From: Piscicoccus intestinalis NBRC 104926
GTDB taxonomy: Bacteria > Actinomycetota > Actinomycetes > Actinomycetales > Dermatophilaceae
DNA: 41,043 nucleotides
NCBI RefSeq assembly: GCF_001515525.1
Contig: NZ_BCNQ01000028.1
Span: 1 to 41,043 of the forward strand
Direction of reading: 5' to 3'
This document shows positions 9,399-18,060 of the stretch, one piece after another. The notes beneath the pieces were generated by a model that saw only the letters and a list, made by a program, of their open reading frames with translations, was not told the origin of the DNA and searched no databases. How positions within the stretch are numbered: the first letter of the stretch is position 1; every line of letters starts with the position of its first letter. The position numbers and the translations under genes were made by a program.

Positions 9399-10588
9399 AA
9401 CCAGTGGTCCAGGCCGTGCAGCGGGAACGAGGCCTCCCGGGCCGCCATGATCGCCCGGTCGATCGCGGTCTCCGGGTCGTACCCCGACTCCCAGGAGCGC
9501 CACCAGATGCGGCCGCGCTCGGAGGTGCCGTCGCCCATGTTCGGCGGCGCCTGCACACCGAATCGCTCGGCCACGTCCTCCAGCCAGCGCTGCGGCACCT
9601 CGGTCTCCACGCTGATGTCGCGGTGCGCCGCGATGGCCACGAGGTGGGTCCACGAGCGGGGCACGACTCCCACGACCTCGTAGCCGCCGCCGCCGAGCGC
9701 CACCCAGCGGCCACCGCACAGTTCGTGGCTCAGGTCGTGCAGCGTCTGCGCGACGATGACCTGAGCGTCGACCGAGATCGACAGGTGCGCGAGCGGGTCG
9801 GTGAAATGCGAGTCGGCGCCGTGCTGGGTGACCATGATGTCGGGCTCGAAGGAGCGCACGAGCGCCGGCACGACCGCGTCGAACGCCCGCAGCCAGGCGC
9901 CGTCACCGACTCCCGGAGGCAGGGGCAGGTTGACGGCATAACCCTCGGCGTCGGGCCCGCCCAGGTCGCGGGGAAAGCCGGTGCCGGGAAACAGCACGGC
10001 CCCGGTCTCATGCACCGAAATCGTCAGCACGCGAGGGTCGTTCCAGAACATCTTCTCGACGCCGTCGCCGTGGTGGGCGTCGACGTCGACGTAGACGACC
10101 CGCTTCGCGCCGTTGTCCAGCAGCCAGTCGATGGCAAGCGCGGCGTCGTTGTAGATACAGAATCCGGAGGCTCGATCGGGCATCGCATGGTGCAGCCCGC
10201 CGGTGAAGTTCACGCCGTGTTGCGCGGAGCCGGTCCACACCGACTCCGCGACCAGCCGGCTGCCTTCGGCGATGCGGGCGCTGATCTCGTGCATGCCGAC
10301 GAACGCGGGGTCGTCCTCGGTGCCGAGCCCGAACTGCTCGAGCGGGGCCGACGGGTCGAGGGACGCCTTGCGCACGGCCGCGATGTACGCCTCGTCGTGG
10401 ATGCGCGCGAGCACCTCGTCGGTGGCCGCCTCCGGCGCGTCGACCTGCACGTCCGACCCTTCGAACAGCCCGAACTCGCGGCACAACCGCGCGGTGAGGT
10501 CCAGGCGCACCGGGCTCATCGGGTGGCCGAGCCCGAAGTTGTACCCGGTGAATCCGTCGTCCCAGATGACGTGGGCCTGCGTTGCCAT
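9392..10588 (-). CDS. acuC: AcuC-like acetoin utilization protein (class I histone-deacetylase fold)
   Basis: The 398-residue protein belongs to the arginase/deacetylase superfamily. The zinc and catalytic segments are visible: HGVNFTGGLHHAM, YVDVDAHHGDGVEKMFW, and TQHGADSHFTDPLAHL. In Bacillus, AcuC deacetylates and so activates acetyl-CoA synthetase; in actinobacteria it is commonly found near proC, as here, without a proven substrate. The N terminus (HVIWDDGFTGYNFGLGHPMSP) is typical and supports the ATG at 10588. A TAGGGT -10 element ends 6 nt before that ATG, so the transcript is probably leaderless. A GNAT acetyltransferase is the next gene upstream. Confidence 0.92.
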   Translation of the reverse strand: MATQAHVIWDDGFTGYNFGLGHPMSPVRLDLTARLCREFGLFEGSDVQVDAPEAATDEVLARIHDEAYIAAVRKASLDPSAPLEQFGLGTEDDPAFVGMHEISARIAEGSRLVAESVWTGSAQHGVNFTGGLHHAMPDRASGFCIYNDAALAIDWLLDNGAKRVVYVDVDAHHGDGVEKMFWNDPRVLTISVHETGAVLFPGTGFPRDLGGPDAEGYAVNLPLPPGVGDGAWLRAFDAVVPALVRSFEPDIMVTQHGADSHFTDPLAHLSISVDAQVIVAQTLHDLSHELCGGRWVALGGGGYEVVGVVPRSWTHLVAIAAHRDISVETEVPQRWLEDVAERFGVQAPPNMGDGTSERGRIWWRSWESGYDPETAIDRAIMAAREASFPLHGLDHWFD

Positions 10589-10594
10589 GACCGC

Positions 10595-10600
10595 ACCCTA
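10595..10600 (-). promoter_or_regulatory. -10 element for leaderless acuC transcript
   Basis: TAGGGT on the minus strand, then 6 nt (GCGGTC), then the acuC ATG. The -35 region is not recognisable. Confidence 0.45.
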
Positions 10601-10720
10601 GCGATTTGTTGGTCGGGACCGCCGAGTCAGCCGTGCGCCATGTGCGAACCCTGCGGTTCACGCACGGGCGCAGGCCGCGAGCGGATCAGCGTTGTGTCGG
10701 CCCGGACGGGCGAGCCCGGT

Positions 10721-11227
10721 TCAGCGGTGCAGGGCGAGCACCATGGCGGCCTCTTGGTCGCCGTCGTCCTCGCCGCCCTGGTGCGCCATCGGGCGTCGGT
10801 AGCCGGTGGGCCGGAAGCCGTAGCTGCTGGCGAACGCCACCGCGCGGCCGTTGTCGGTGCCGACCCAGTAGACGAGCTGGGTGTGGCCATTGTCGTGCGC
10901 CCGCCGGGCCGCGGCCTGCACCAGCGCCGCGGCGACACCGCTGCCGCGCAACTCCGAGGGCACGAAGAGACCGAAGATCTCCGCCGCGTTCTCGTACAGG
11001 TCGGTGTTCGCGCGCAGCGACAGGATGCCCACCGGCTCGGAGTCACGCTCGGCCAGCAGCCGCAGCGACCGCCGCATGCGCGTGCGCCAGAACTTCTCGT
11101 CGTACTCGGCCTCGGTGGCGTGGTCGGCGACGAAGGCCTCCGGCGACTCCTTCAGTGCGCGCAGGCGGAATTCCTTGTACTGCTCCCACTCGTCTTCCCC
11201 GAGGACCCGGATACTGATTTCGCTCAC
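10721..11227 (-). CDS. GNAT family N-acetyltransferase
   Basis: The 168-residue protein has the GNAT fold: SIRVLGEDEWEQYKEFRLRAL at the start, the acetyl-CoA pyrophosphate loop in VPSELRGSGVAAALV, and YWVGTDNGRAVAFASSYGF near the end, a pattern shared with the B. subtilis YxbD/PaiA-like group. The substrate cannot be told. I chose the GTG at 11227 because AAAGG lies 8 nt upstream; a GTG at 11236 and a longer frame to 11272 are less likely. It stands alone between acuC and proC on the same strand. Confidence 0.85.
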   Translation of the reverse strand: MSEISIRVLGEDEWEQYKEFRLRALKESPEAFVADHATEAEYDEKFWRTRMRRSLRLLAERDSEPVGILSLRANTDLYENAAEIFGLFVPSELRGSGVAAALVQAAARRAHDNGHTQLVYWVGTDNGRAVAFASSYGFRPTGYRRPMAHQGGEDDGDQEAAMVLALHR

Positions 11228-11401
11228 GCGGCTCACCTTTCGTGCAGGGGCATACCCCCGGACCGGTCCCACAGTAACAGCGGCGAGGCGACCGTAACCC
11301 GCTCCGGTCCCCCGGTGAATTCGAGCTGTTCACAGCAGCGCGAACGGCGCCCGGCGACGAAACGTGGCGAAACGCCGGGGTTCGCGCGCCGCCCGGCGCC
11401 C

Positions 11402-12209
11402 TCAGCCGCCCAGCTCCTGGGACCGAGCCTGGGCGGCCTCCATGCCGGCGATGATCGCCGATCGGAGCCCGTGTCGGTCGAATTCGCGCAGCGCCGCCGC
11501 GGTGGTGCCGCCGGGGCTCGTGACCTGCTCGCGCAGAAGCCCGGGCGAGGTGTCCGAATCCCGCAGCATGGTCGCCGACCCCAGCAGGGTCTGCACGGCA
11601 AGCTGGGTGGCCACCGGCCGCGGCAGCCCGAGCAGCACGCCCCCGTCGATGAGGGCCTCGGCGATCGCGAAGACGTACGCCGGCCCGGAGCCGGACAGCG
11701 CGGTGACCGCGTCGAGTTGCTTCTCCGGCACCGCGACCACCTGGCCGCAGGCGCTCAGCAGCTCGCGAGCGAGGTCCAGCTGCTCCGCGCCGCAGTGCTC
11801 CCCCGGGCTCAGCGCCGCCATGCCCTCACCGAGCAGCGCGGGCGTGTTCGGCATGACCCGCACGGTGGCCGCCCCCGCCGGCAGATGCTGCGACAGCGTC
11901 GCCAGCCGCCACCCCCGCCGCGAGGCTGACGACGAGCGCGTCGGCGCCGAGCGCGGGGGCGATGTCGTCGAGCACCCCGGGCACATCCGGCGGCTTGACC
12001 GCCACGACGACCAGGTCGGCGCCGTCGGCGGCGGCGGCGTTGTCGGGCGCGACGACCACGCCCCGCTCGCGCCAGCGGCCGGCCGCGGCCTCGTCGAGCG
12101 TCGTGATGCGCGCCCGCTCGGGCGTGACGATCCCGGCCCGCAGCACCGCCTCCAGCACCGCCGACCCCATGGCACCGGCTCCCAGCAGGGCCAGCATGTG
12201 TTCTGCCAT
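11402..12209 (-). pseudogene. proC: Pyrroline-5-carboxylate reductase with a +1 frameshift
   Basis: ProC reduces pyrroline-5-carboxylate to proline with NADPH. The 5' part reads MAEHMLALLGAGAMGSAVLEA... to VSLAAGVA in one frame. After an extra base near 11906 the gene continues in another frame with LATLSQHLPAGAATVRVMPNTPA, TALSGSGPAYVF and TSPGGTTAAAL up to QELGG. Removing one base restores a 268-residue protein of normal length with every family motif. A run of five C lies at 11912-11916, so a sequencing error is as likely as a real mutation. AGGAG precedes the ATG at 12209. The start is 30 nt after the proline dehydrogenase stop. Confidence 0.88.
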
Positions 12210-12239
12210 CAGGCGCTCCTCACGCTCTGGTTCGCTCGG

Positions 12240-13184
12240 TCATCGGGAGCCCGAGGCGCCCAGCAGCGACGGCACGTCGCCGGGGCGCTCGGCCACCCGC
12301 TCGACGAGGTAGGGATACCAGTCCGGCCCGTAGGGCAGGTAGACCCGCATCCGTCCGCCGCGGTCGGCGACCACCGTCTGCCGGCGTGGCCGCACGCCGT
12401 ACGACAGCTGGTACTCCACGTCGTCGGGGCCCAGGCCGCGGCGGCGCGCGAGCTCCTCGGCGATCGCGATGAGCCGCGGATCGTGGGTGGCCACGGTGGG
12501 GTGCGCGCCCGGCTGCAGCAGCAGCTGCAGGCAGCGCACGTAGGCGCGGTCGGCCTCACGGCGGCCGCGGACGGTGCCGGGCGCGCGCACCGGGCCCCGG
12601 ACGAGCCGCACCGGCACCCCGGCGCGGGTGAGTTCGGCGCAGTCGCTCTCGGTGCGGGCCACGCTGGCCCCCAGCGCCACTCCCACGTCGGCGTTGAGAT
12701 CGCGGCGCAGTCGGGCGACCGCCGCCAGCACCGCGGCCTGGTCGAGGCCGGGTTCGGTCTCCACGGTCACGCGCGTGCCCGCCTCCGCGGCGCCGGCGAC
12801 GATGTCGCCGGTCATCTCGGTGGCCATCGCCAGGCCGTCGCGGCCCACGTGGGCGCCGAGCAGGCCCAGCCGCAGGCTGATGTCGGTGCGGCCGTCCTGC
12901 GCGTAGCCGGCCTGCGTGAGGCGACGCAGCAGCTTGCGCAGCCGCTTGCGGCGGTCCTTGGCCTCGCTGCGGTCGATCGGGTCGGCGGCCAGGTAGGTCG
13001 CGCTGACGAGGCGGCCGCGGGCGAGCAGCTCGCCGGTGACGTCGAGTTCGGCGGTCAGCGACTCGCCGGCGATGCAGCGGCGCACGAGGCGCGCGCTCAC
13101 GCCGCGCGACTCCACGAACCGGCGGGCCCGGGGGTCCTGCACGACGCGTGTCACCAGTTCACTCGCGCCGGGTCGTGCCGTCAT
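12240..13184 (-). CDS. Proline dehydrogenase (monofunctional, PutB-like)
   Basis: The 314-residue FAD enzyme oxidises proline to pyrroline-5-carboxylate. It has the TIM-barrel pattern of the PRODH family: DISLRLGLLGAHVGRDGLAMA, TVETEPGLDQAAVLA, PVRLVRGPVRAPGTV, PTVATHDPRLIAIAEELA, and the terminal VYLPYGPDWYPYLVERVAERP. In the last motif the family usually has two adjacent arginines that hold the proline carboxylate; here the first is Glu (YLVER). The ATG at 13184 overlaps the upstream isomerase stop by 4 nt. It is followed directly by proC, the enzyme of the reverse direction. Confidence 0.87.
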   Translation of the reverse strand: MTARPGASELVTRVVQDPRARRFVESRGVSARLVRRCIAGESLTAELDVTGELLARGRLVSATYLAADPIDRSEAKDRRKRLRKLLRRLTQAGYAQDGRTDISLRLGLLGAHVGRDGLAMATEMTGDIVAGAAEAGTRVTVETEPGLDQAAVLAAVARLRRDLNADVGVALGASVARTESDCAELTRAGVPVRLVRGPVRAPGTVRGRREADRAYVRCLQLLLQPGAHPTVATHDPRLIAIAEELARRRGLGPDDVEYQLSYGVRPRRQTVVADRGGRMRVYLPYGPDWYPYLVERVAERPGDVPSLLGASGSR

Positions 13185-14233
13185 GCCCGCTCCCGCCCGC
13201 CTCGGCTCAGTCGCCGAGCCATCGCCATCGGTTCCGACCGTTCGCCGGAATCGCCTGTCGCAGTAGTCGATTCGTCGACCAACTCGGCCTCCTCGGGGTC
13301 GTTCGACTGGCCCAGGTGCGTGCGGGCGAAGGCCAGCGACGCGCGCAGGTCGGCCTGTCGGTGTCGGCCTCCTCGCCGCCTCGTGTTGACCTCGATCGTC
13401 ACGTCGCCGGTATAGCCGTCGCGCACCAGGCCCGCGAGGAACTCGGCGCACGGCTGGTTGCCGCGCCCCGGAACCAGGTGCTCGTCCTTCAGCGAGCCGC
13501 TGCCGTCGGCCAGATGCACGTGCGCGAGCCGGGAACCGAGCGCCGCCTGCATGGCCAGCGCGTCGCTGTGCGCGGTCGAGGCGTGCGAGAGGTCGATCGT
13601 CACGTGGTCATAGGGCTGCGACACCGGGTCCCAGGCGGGCAGGTAGGCCTGCACATGCCGCTGTCGCGCCCGCCACGGGAACATGTTCTCCACCGCGAGC
13701 GTGATGTCGCGCTCGTGCTCGCGCTCGGCCACCCCGTCGACGAACGTGCGGGCGTACTCCCGCTGCCAGCGGAACGGTGGGTGCAAAACAATTGTCGGGC
13801 AACCCAATTCGTGGGCAAGGTCGATGGATCGGTCGATCTTTGTCCACGGGTCGCTGGCGCCGTAGACGCGCTGCGCGACGAGCAACGTGGGGGCGTGGAT
13901 GGAGGTGACCGGCACCCCGTGCCGCTCGGCGAGGCGCCCCAGGATGGCCGCCGACTGCGTGACCGGGTCGGACAGAACCATGACCTCGACGCCGTCGTAA
14001 CCGAGCCGGGCCGCGGTCTCGAAGGCCGCCGCGACGCCCATCGGGTACACCGAGGCGGTCGACAGGGTGACCCGCGCTGGGCTCGCGGCGGGCACCCCAG
14101 CGGGCTCGGCGTCGGGCTGCGCGCCGGAGTCCGGGTGGTGGCGGTGAGAACCCGGGCGGGCCGGAGTGCCAGACGAGGGACTCGGCGAGGAGGCCGCAGC
14201 AGGGGTCCGCGGCGTCCGCCGTTTCTCCGACAT
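13181..14233 (-). CDS. Sugar phosphate isomerase/epimerase (xylose-isomerase-like TIM barrel)
   Basis: The 350-residue protein belongs to the AP-endonuclease-2/xylose-isomerase-like superfamily. After a Pro/Ser-rich N terminus of about 60 residues the barrel begins at VTLSTASVYPMGVAAAFETAARLGYDGVEV; metal-ligand candidates appear in TSIHAP, TIVLHPPFRW, LAVENMFPW, IDLSHAST and HVHLADGSG. The substrate is unknown. The position next to ppx is conserved in actinobacteria (Rv0498 type). The start is uncertain: ATG at 14233 or, two ATGs being in frame, 14245. The stop overlaps the proline dehydrogenase start by 4 nt. Confidence 0.82.
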   Translation of the reverse strand: MSEKRRTPRTPAAASSPSPSSGTPARPGSHRHHPDSGAQPDAEPAGVPAASPARVTLSTASVYPMGVAAAFETAARLGYDGVEVMVLSDPVTQSAAILGRLAERHGVPVTSIHAPTLLVAQRVYGASDPWTKIDRSIDLAHELGCPTIVLHPPFRWQREYARTFVDGVAEREHERDITLAVENMFPWRARQRHVQAYLPAWDPVSQPYDHVTIDLSHASTAHSDALAMQAALGSRLAHVHLADGSGSLKDEHLVPGRGNQPCAEFLAGLVRDGYTGDVTIEVNTRRRGGRHRQADLRASLAFARTHLGQSNDPEEAELVDESTTATGDSGERSEPMAMARRLSRGGRERA

Positions 14234-14264
14234 GGCCTCAACCATAGCGAGCGGCCGCGACGGC

Positions 14265-15197
14265 TCAGGGAGCCGGGATGAGGTCCAGGTGCTGCAGGAT
14301 GATGCCCTCGCGCAGCGCCCACGGGCACACGACGAGCTGCTCGATGCCGACGAGATCCATGACGGCCTCGATGACCAGCGCCCCGGCGAGCATCTGCTGG
14401 GACCGGTGGTTGGACACCCCGGGCAGGTTCGAGCGCGACTTGGCGCCCAGCTTGGCCAGCTTGGGCACGATCTTCTTGAGGTCCGCGCGCTCGAGCGTGC
14501 GCCGCACGTACGGGCCCTCGCCACTGGGCGCCGCCCCCGCCAGGCGCGCCAGCGACCGGATGGTCTTCGACGTGCCGACGTACAGGTCGGGTTCGCCGAC
14601 CCGGCTCAGCTCGCGCATGACCCCGGCCACCTGCACCCGCACGTGGGTGCGCACCGCCTTGACGTCCGCCGGGTCGGGCGGGTCACCGACGAGGCGCTCG
14701 CGGGTGAGCCGGCCGGCCCCCAACGGGAGGCTGAGCGCCACGTCGGGGTCCTCGTCGGCGCCGGAGGCCAGTTCGAGCGAGCCGCCGCCGATGTCGACGA
14801 GCAGCAGCCGGCCCGCGGACCAGCCGAACCAGCGTCGGGCCGCCAGGAACGTCAGCCGCGACTCGGCCTCCCCGGACAGGACGCCCAGATCGATGCCGGT
14901 CTCGGCGAGCACGCGAGCGAGCACGTCGTCGCCGTTGGGGGCCTCGCGGATCGCGCTGGTGACGAACCCCATCAGCTGTTCGATGCCGAGATCGTCGGCC
15001 AGCTCTCGGCATTCGTGCACGAACGCGACGAGTCGGTCGGCTCCTTCAGCGGAGATGTCGCCGCTGGCGGTGGTGTGCTCGGAGAGCCGCAGATCGATCT
15101 TGTGACTGGTCGCCGGCAGCGGCTGCGCGCCCCAGTGGGCGTCCACGACCAGCAGGTGCACGGTGTTGGATCCGACGTCGATGACCCCGAGGCGCAT
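14265..15197 (-). CDS. Ppx/GppA family phosphatase
   Basis: The 310-residue protein has the ASKHA phosphatase signatures [18 protein letters not shown] and [16 protein letters not shown], and a [16 protein letters not shown] segment. Members hydrolyse inorganic polyphosphate or (p)ppGpp; the short form without a C-terminal HD domain matches mycobacterial Rv0496 (Ppx1). It therefore probably tunes polyphosphate or the stringent response. A TAGCGT -10 element ends 6 nt before the ATG, pointing to a leaderless mRNA. It is divergent from the cysteine-rich gene at 15254. Confidence 0.93.
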   Translation of the reverse strand: MRLGVIDVGSNTVHLLVVDAHWGAQPLPATSHKIDLRLSEHTTASGDISAEGADRLVAFVHECRELADDLGIEQLMGFVTSAIREAPNGDDVLARVLAETGIDLGVLSGEAESRLTFLAARRWFGWSAGRLLLVDIGGGSLELASGADEDPDVALSLPLGAGRLTRERLVGDPPDPADVKAVRTHVRVQVAGVMRELSRVGEPDLYVGTSKTIRSLARLAGAAPSGEGPYVRRTLERADLKKIVPKLAKLGAKSRSNLPGVSNHRSQQMLAGALVIEAVMDLVGIEQLVVCPWALREGIILQHLDLIPAP

Positions 15198-15203
15198 GCC
15201 CGC

Positions 15204-15231
15204 ACGCTATCCGTTGCGGTCGCCGCGTCAC
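15204..15231 (-). promoter_or_regulatory. Leaderless promoter of the ppx gene
   Basis: GTGACG (15226-15231) and TAGCGT (15204-15209) are 16 nt apart on the minus strand; 6 nt separate TAGCGT from the ATG at 15197. Confidence 0.5.
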
Positions 15232-15240
15232 CTCGCGGCC

Positions 15241-15246
15241 TACAGT
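15241..15246 (+). promoter_or_regulatory. -10 element for leaderless transcript of the cysteine-rich gene
   Basis: TACAGT is followed by 7 nt and the ATG at 15254. It overlaps the alternative GTG at 15245, which argues for the ATG as start. No good -35 element at normal spacing (TTGCGG is 21 nt away). Confidence 0.4.
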
Positions 15247-15253
15247 GTCGGCG

Positions 15254-16147
15254 ATGGAGTGGTCAGCAGCACAGTCGCCCACCGCCTCGCCCGCCCGGGT
15301 GTGGGTGGAGTTCGAGGACCCGGCCGAGCCGGCTCAGCGGTTCCGCCTCGACCTGGCGTGGCTCACGTCCGGGTACCGGTGCATCTTCGGCGCGGGCTGC
15401 CGCGGGCTGTCCGCGCAGCGCCCGCACGACGGCTGCTGCGGCCTCGGCGCCCACTTCTGCGACGCCGACGACCTCACCCGCGTGGCCGGGGTCGTCGCCG
15501 AACTCACCGCCGACACCTGGCAGTTCGCCGGACTCGCGGGCGCATCGAACGGAGCGGGTGACGACGCGCCGGCACGCGCCGCCGACGCGGCCGGACCGTA
15601 CTGCGGGTGGACCGAGCTGGAGGACGGGGAACGCAAGACGCGGGTCGTCGACGGCGCGTGCATCCTGCTCAACCGCGAGGGATTCCCCGGCGGAGCCGGG
15701 TGCGCGCTGCACGCGCACGCCCTGCGGCAGGGCCGTTCGCCCGTGCTGGCCAAACCCGACGTGTGCTGGCAGCTGCCGATCTACCGCGACTACCGCACGG
15801 TCGAGCTGCCCGACGAGTCCAGCTACCTGGAGGTGACTATCGGGGAGTACGAACGTGGTCGGTGGGGTCCCGGCGGCCACGACTTCGACTGGTACTGCTC
15901 CGGATCCGCGCTCGCCCACGCTCACGACGAGCCGCTGTACGTCAGCCACGCCGACGAGTTGACCGAGCTCATGGGGGCAGCCGGCTACGCCGAACTGGTG
16001 CGGCACTGCGACGCCCACCTGACCGCCGTCCGGGCCCTGGACGCCGGGCCGACCCGCGAGTTGCTGCCGCTGTTCGTGCACCCGGCCACCCTCGCCGCGC
16101 ACGGCGGGCGAGCGCTGGGGCGCGACCGCGGGGAGGATCCGCGATGA
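15254..16147 (+). CDS. Cysteine-rich conserved actinobacterial protein of unknown function
   Basis: This 297-residue protein has cysteines in two clusters: [12 protein letters not shown] followed by [10 protein letters not shown], then [20 protein letters not shown] and KPDVCWQLP. The spacing recalls proteins that hold a metal or Fe-S cluster, such as DUF3109/YkgJ-like families, but I cannot confirm membership. The C-terminal third contains [22 protein letters not shown] know similar uncharacterised proteins in Streptomyces and relatives. It overlaps the methyltransferase gene by 4 nt (ATGA), so the two are translated together. No signal peptide or membrane segment is visible. Confidence 0.8.
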   Translation: MEWSAAQSPTASPARVWVEFEDPAEPAQRFRLDLAWLTSGYRCIFGAGCRGLSAQRPHDGCCGLGAHFCDADDLTRVAGVVAELTADTWQFAGLAGASNGAGDDAPARAADAAGPYCGWTELEDGERKTRVVDGACILLNREGFPGGAGCALHAHALRQGRSPVLAKPDVCWQLPIYRDYRTVELPDESSYLEVTIGEYERGRWGPGGHDFDWYCSGSALAHAHDEPLYVSHADELTELMGAAGYAELVRHCDAHLTAVRALDAGPTRELLPLFVHPATLAAHGGRALGRDRGEDPR

Positions 16148-16920
16148 CGGAGCCGGGCGCGGGTTTCCCGGCTCCGGGAGTCGCCTCCGCGGCGACGGGG
16201 CCGTCCCCGGCTCCGTCGCCGGCGGCCCGGCCGAGCCCGAACATCTGGGAGCACCCGGACATCTACGAACTGGAGAATCGGGGCGTCGACCCGGACGGGG
16301 TGCTCGCGAGAGAGATGCGCCGGATCGCGGACTGGCGGGGCACCCGGGTGCTCGACGTGGGATGCGGATCCGGTTTCCATCTGCCGATGTTCGCGGCCGA
16401 CGCGGCGCGGGTGGTCGGCGTCGAGCCGCATCCCCCGCTGGTCGCCGCCGCCCGCCGGAGAATCGCCGGTGACGCCGCTGGCGCGGGGCTCGACAACGTC
16501 GAGGTCATCGAGGCGCTGGCCCAGGAACTGCCGTGCGAGGACGACTCGTTCGACGTCGCGCACGCCCGCTGGGCGTACTTCTTCGGCCCCGGCTGCGAAC
16601 CCGGGCTCGCCGAACTCGAGCGGGTCATGGCGCCCGGCGGCACCGCCTTCGTCATCGACAACGACGCCTCCCGCTCCACGTTCGGCGGCTGGTTCCGTCG
16701 GCAGTGGCCGGCCTACGACCACACGGCCATCGAGCGTTTCTGGCGGCGCCGCGGGTGGCAGCGCGAGCCGCTGCTGATCCGCTGGGACCAGCCCACGCGG
16801 GCCGAGTTCGAGGCGGTCGTCGGCATCGAGTTCGACCCCCAGCTGGCCGCGAGCATCCTGCGCGAGCACGCCGGCACCGGCGTGGACTACGCGGTCAACC
16901 TGTGGTGGCGCCGGTACTGA
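16144..16920 (+). CDS. Class I SAM-dependent methyltransferase
   Basis: The 258-residue protein shows motif [17 protein letters not shown], the acidic end of strand 2 in [10 protein letters not shown], and the later [18 protein letters not shown] and [17 protein letters not shown] segments of Methyltransf_11 enzymes. The C-terminal part (WWRRY end) is not informative about substrate. A Pro/Ala-rich N terminus of about 30 residues precedes the domain. It is coupled by a 4-nt overlap to the cysteine-rich protein, which makes that protein or its ligand a possible partner. Confidence 0.87.
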   Translation: MTEPGAGFPAPGVASAATGPSPAPSPAARPSPNIWEHPDIYELENRGVDPDGVLAREMRRIADWRGTRVLDVGCGSGFHLPMFAADAARVVGVEPHPPLVAAARRRIAGDAAGAGLDNVEVIEALAQELPCEDDSFDVAHARWAYFFGPGCEPGLAELERVMAPGGTAFVIDNDASRSTFGGWFRRQWPAYDHTAIERFWRRRGWQREPLLIRWDQPTRAEFEAVVGIEFDPQLAASILREHAGTGVDYAVNLWWRRY

Positions 16921-16956
16921 GGCTCAGCCCCACCGGCTCCCCGGTCTCCCAGGGGC

Positions 16957-17217
16957 CTACTCGCCCTCTTCGTCGGCCGGGTGCACCCCGGCGCTCTCCT
17001 GCGCGTCGTCGTCCCAGGCCGCGCGCTCCCGGGCCTGCGCCACCGCGTCGGGGCTCTCGTCGGTGGGCAGCCCGCCGACGAGTTCGCCACCGCTGCCGTC
17101 GCGCTCGCCCTCGTTGAGCTCCTCGGGGCTGGGTGCGGCGCCGTCGGTCGGCACGTCCGGAGGCGGGGCGCCGGGGTCGTCGGCGAGCTGGGACTGCGGG
17201 TCCAAGGCGTCGGTCAT
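16957..17217 (-). CDS. Small acidic hypothetical protein
   Basis: An 86-residue protein rich in Asp, Glu, Pro and Ala, without recognisable domain and probably disordered (AAWDDDAQESAG near the C terminus). GGTGGGG lies just upstream of the ATG at 17217. It may be a real lineage gene; its composition fits coding bias but no function can be proposed. Confidence 0.6.
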   Translation of the reverse strand: MTDALDPQSQLADDPGAPPPDVPTDGAAPSPEELNEGERDGSGGELVGGLPTDESPDAVAQARERAAWDDDAQESAGVHPADEEGE

Positions 17218-17271
17218 GGCCCCACCTTGGCATCACCCGCGGCGCGCCGCGAGAGGGAGGTCACCCTCCGG

Positions 17272-17946
17272 TCATCGTCGAGTCGCCGGCGCGCCCTCAC
17301 CGGCATCGCGCCCGTCGGCATCGCGGCCGCCGGGGTGGGTGGCCCGCCGGAGCCGCCGCACGGGACCGGGCAGCGCGTATTCGTCGCGTCCGAGGCGGGC
17401 CAGCGGCGCCAGGTCGGCGAACCGCGGGTGCGGCAACCGGCCCGGCTCCGGCTCCGGCTCCTCCAGCACGTCCCGCGCGAGGGCGACGTGCACGACGCGG
17501 CCGAGCACGATCGTCGAGGCTCCCAGGTCGAGGGCCGCGTGCAGGCGGCACTCCAGGGCCACCGGAGAGTCGGCGACCCGGGCCGCGTCGACCGTCGCCG
17601 CCGGTTCCGTGGCCAGCCCCGCGACGTCGAATTCGCTGACGCCCGCGGGCTGGTCCGCGCCGCTGACGTTCACCTCGTCGATGAGCGCGGCGGGCGCCAG
17701 GTGCACGACGAACTCCCCGGTGGCGCGCACGTTGCGCAGCGTGTCCTTGACGCCGACCGACGTGAACTGCACGATCGGCGGGTTCGCGCTGGCCACGGTG
17801 AAGAACGAGTGCGGCGCGAGGTTGTCGACGCCGGCGGACGAGCGCGTCGACACCCAGGCGATCGGGCGCGGCACGACCACGGCCGTCAGCAGGCGGTAGA
17901 CGTCACCGGGTCGGTGCTCGCTCGGGTCGATCTCGAGTCGGCTCAT
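17272..17946 (-). CDS. Flavin reductase family protein (FMN-binding split barrel)
   Basis: The 224-residue protein matches the DIM6/NTAB flavin reductase-like family: VYRLLTAVVVPRPIAWVST, NLAPHSFFTVASANPPIVQF, KDTLRNVRATGEFVVHLA and SPVALECRLHAALDLG, with IVLGRVVHVAL later. Such proteins bind FMN and supply reduced flavin or act as oxidoreductases; the partner is unknown. The C terminus ends in a basic, Gly-rich tail. GAGG lies 8 nt before the ATG at 17946. It is divergent from radA. Confidence 0.87.
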   Translation of the reverse strand: MSRLEIDPSEHRPGDVYRLLTAVVVPRPIAWVSTRSSAGVDNLAPHSFFTVASANPPIVQFTSVGVKDTLRNVRATGEFVVHLAPAALIDEVNVSGADQPAGVSEFDVAGLATEPAATVDAARVADSPVALECRLHAALDLGASTIVLGRVVHVALARDVLEEPEPEPGRLPHPRFADLAPLARLGRDEYALPGPVRRLRRATHPGGRDADGRDAGEGAPATRR

Positions 17947-18030
17947 CCCCCCATCCTCGCCCCTGGACGCCCCCGCGCCACCAGGGAATCTCGCCGCCGC
18001 ACCGGGCCGCGAGCTCGGCCCTGCGCGGTC

Positions 18031-18053
18031 TTGTCGGTGCTCACACCTACGGT
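18031..18053 (+). promoter_or_regulatory. RecA-NDp (PafBC-type) DNA-damage promoter of radA
   Basis: TTGTCGGTG (18031-18039), 8 nt, then TACGGT (18048-18053) matches the mycobacterial LexA-independent damage promoter consensus TTGTCRGTG-N8-TANNNT at every defined position. The implied start is about 18060, adjacent to the ATG at 18061, so the transcript would be leaderless. radA belongs to this regulon in mycobacteria as I recall it. Confidence 0.8.
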
Positions 18054-18060
18054 GTGCCTC

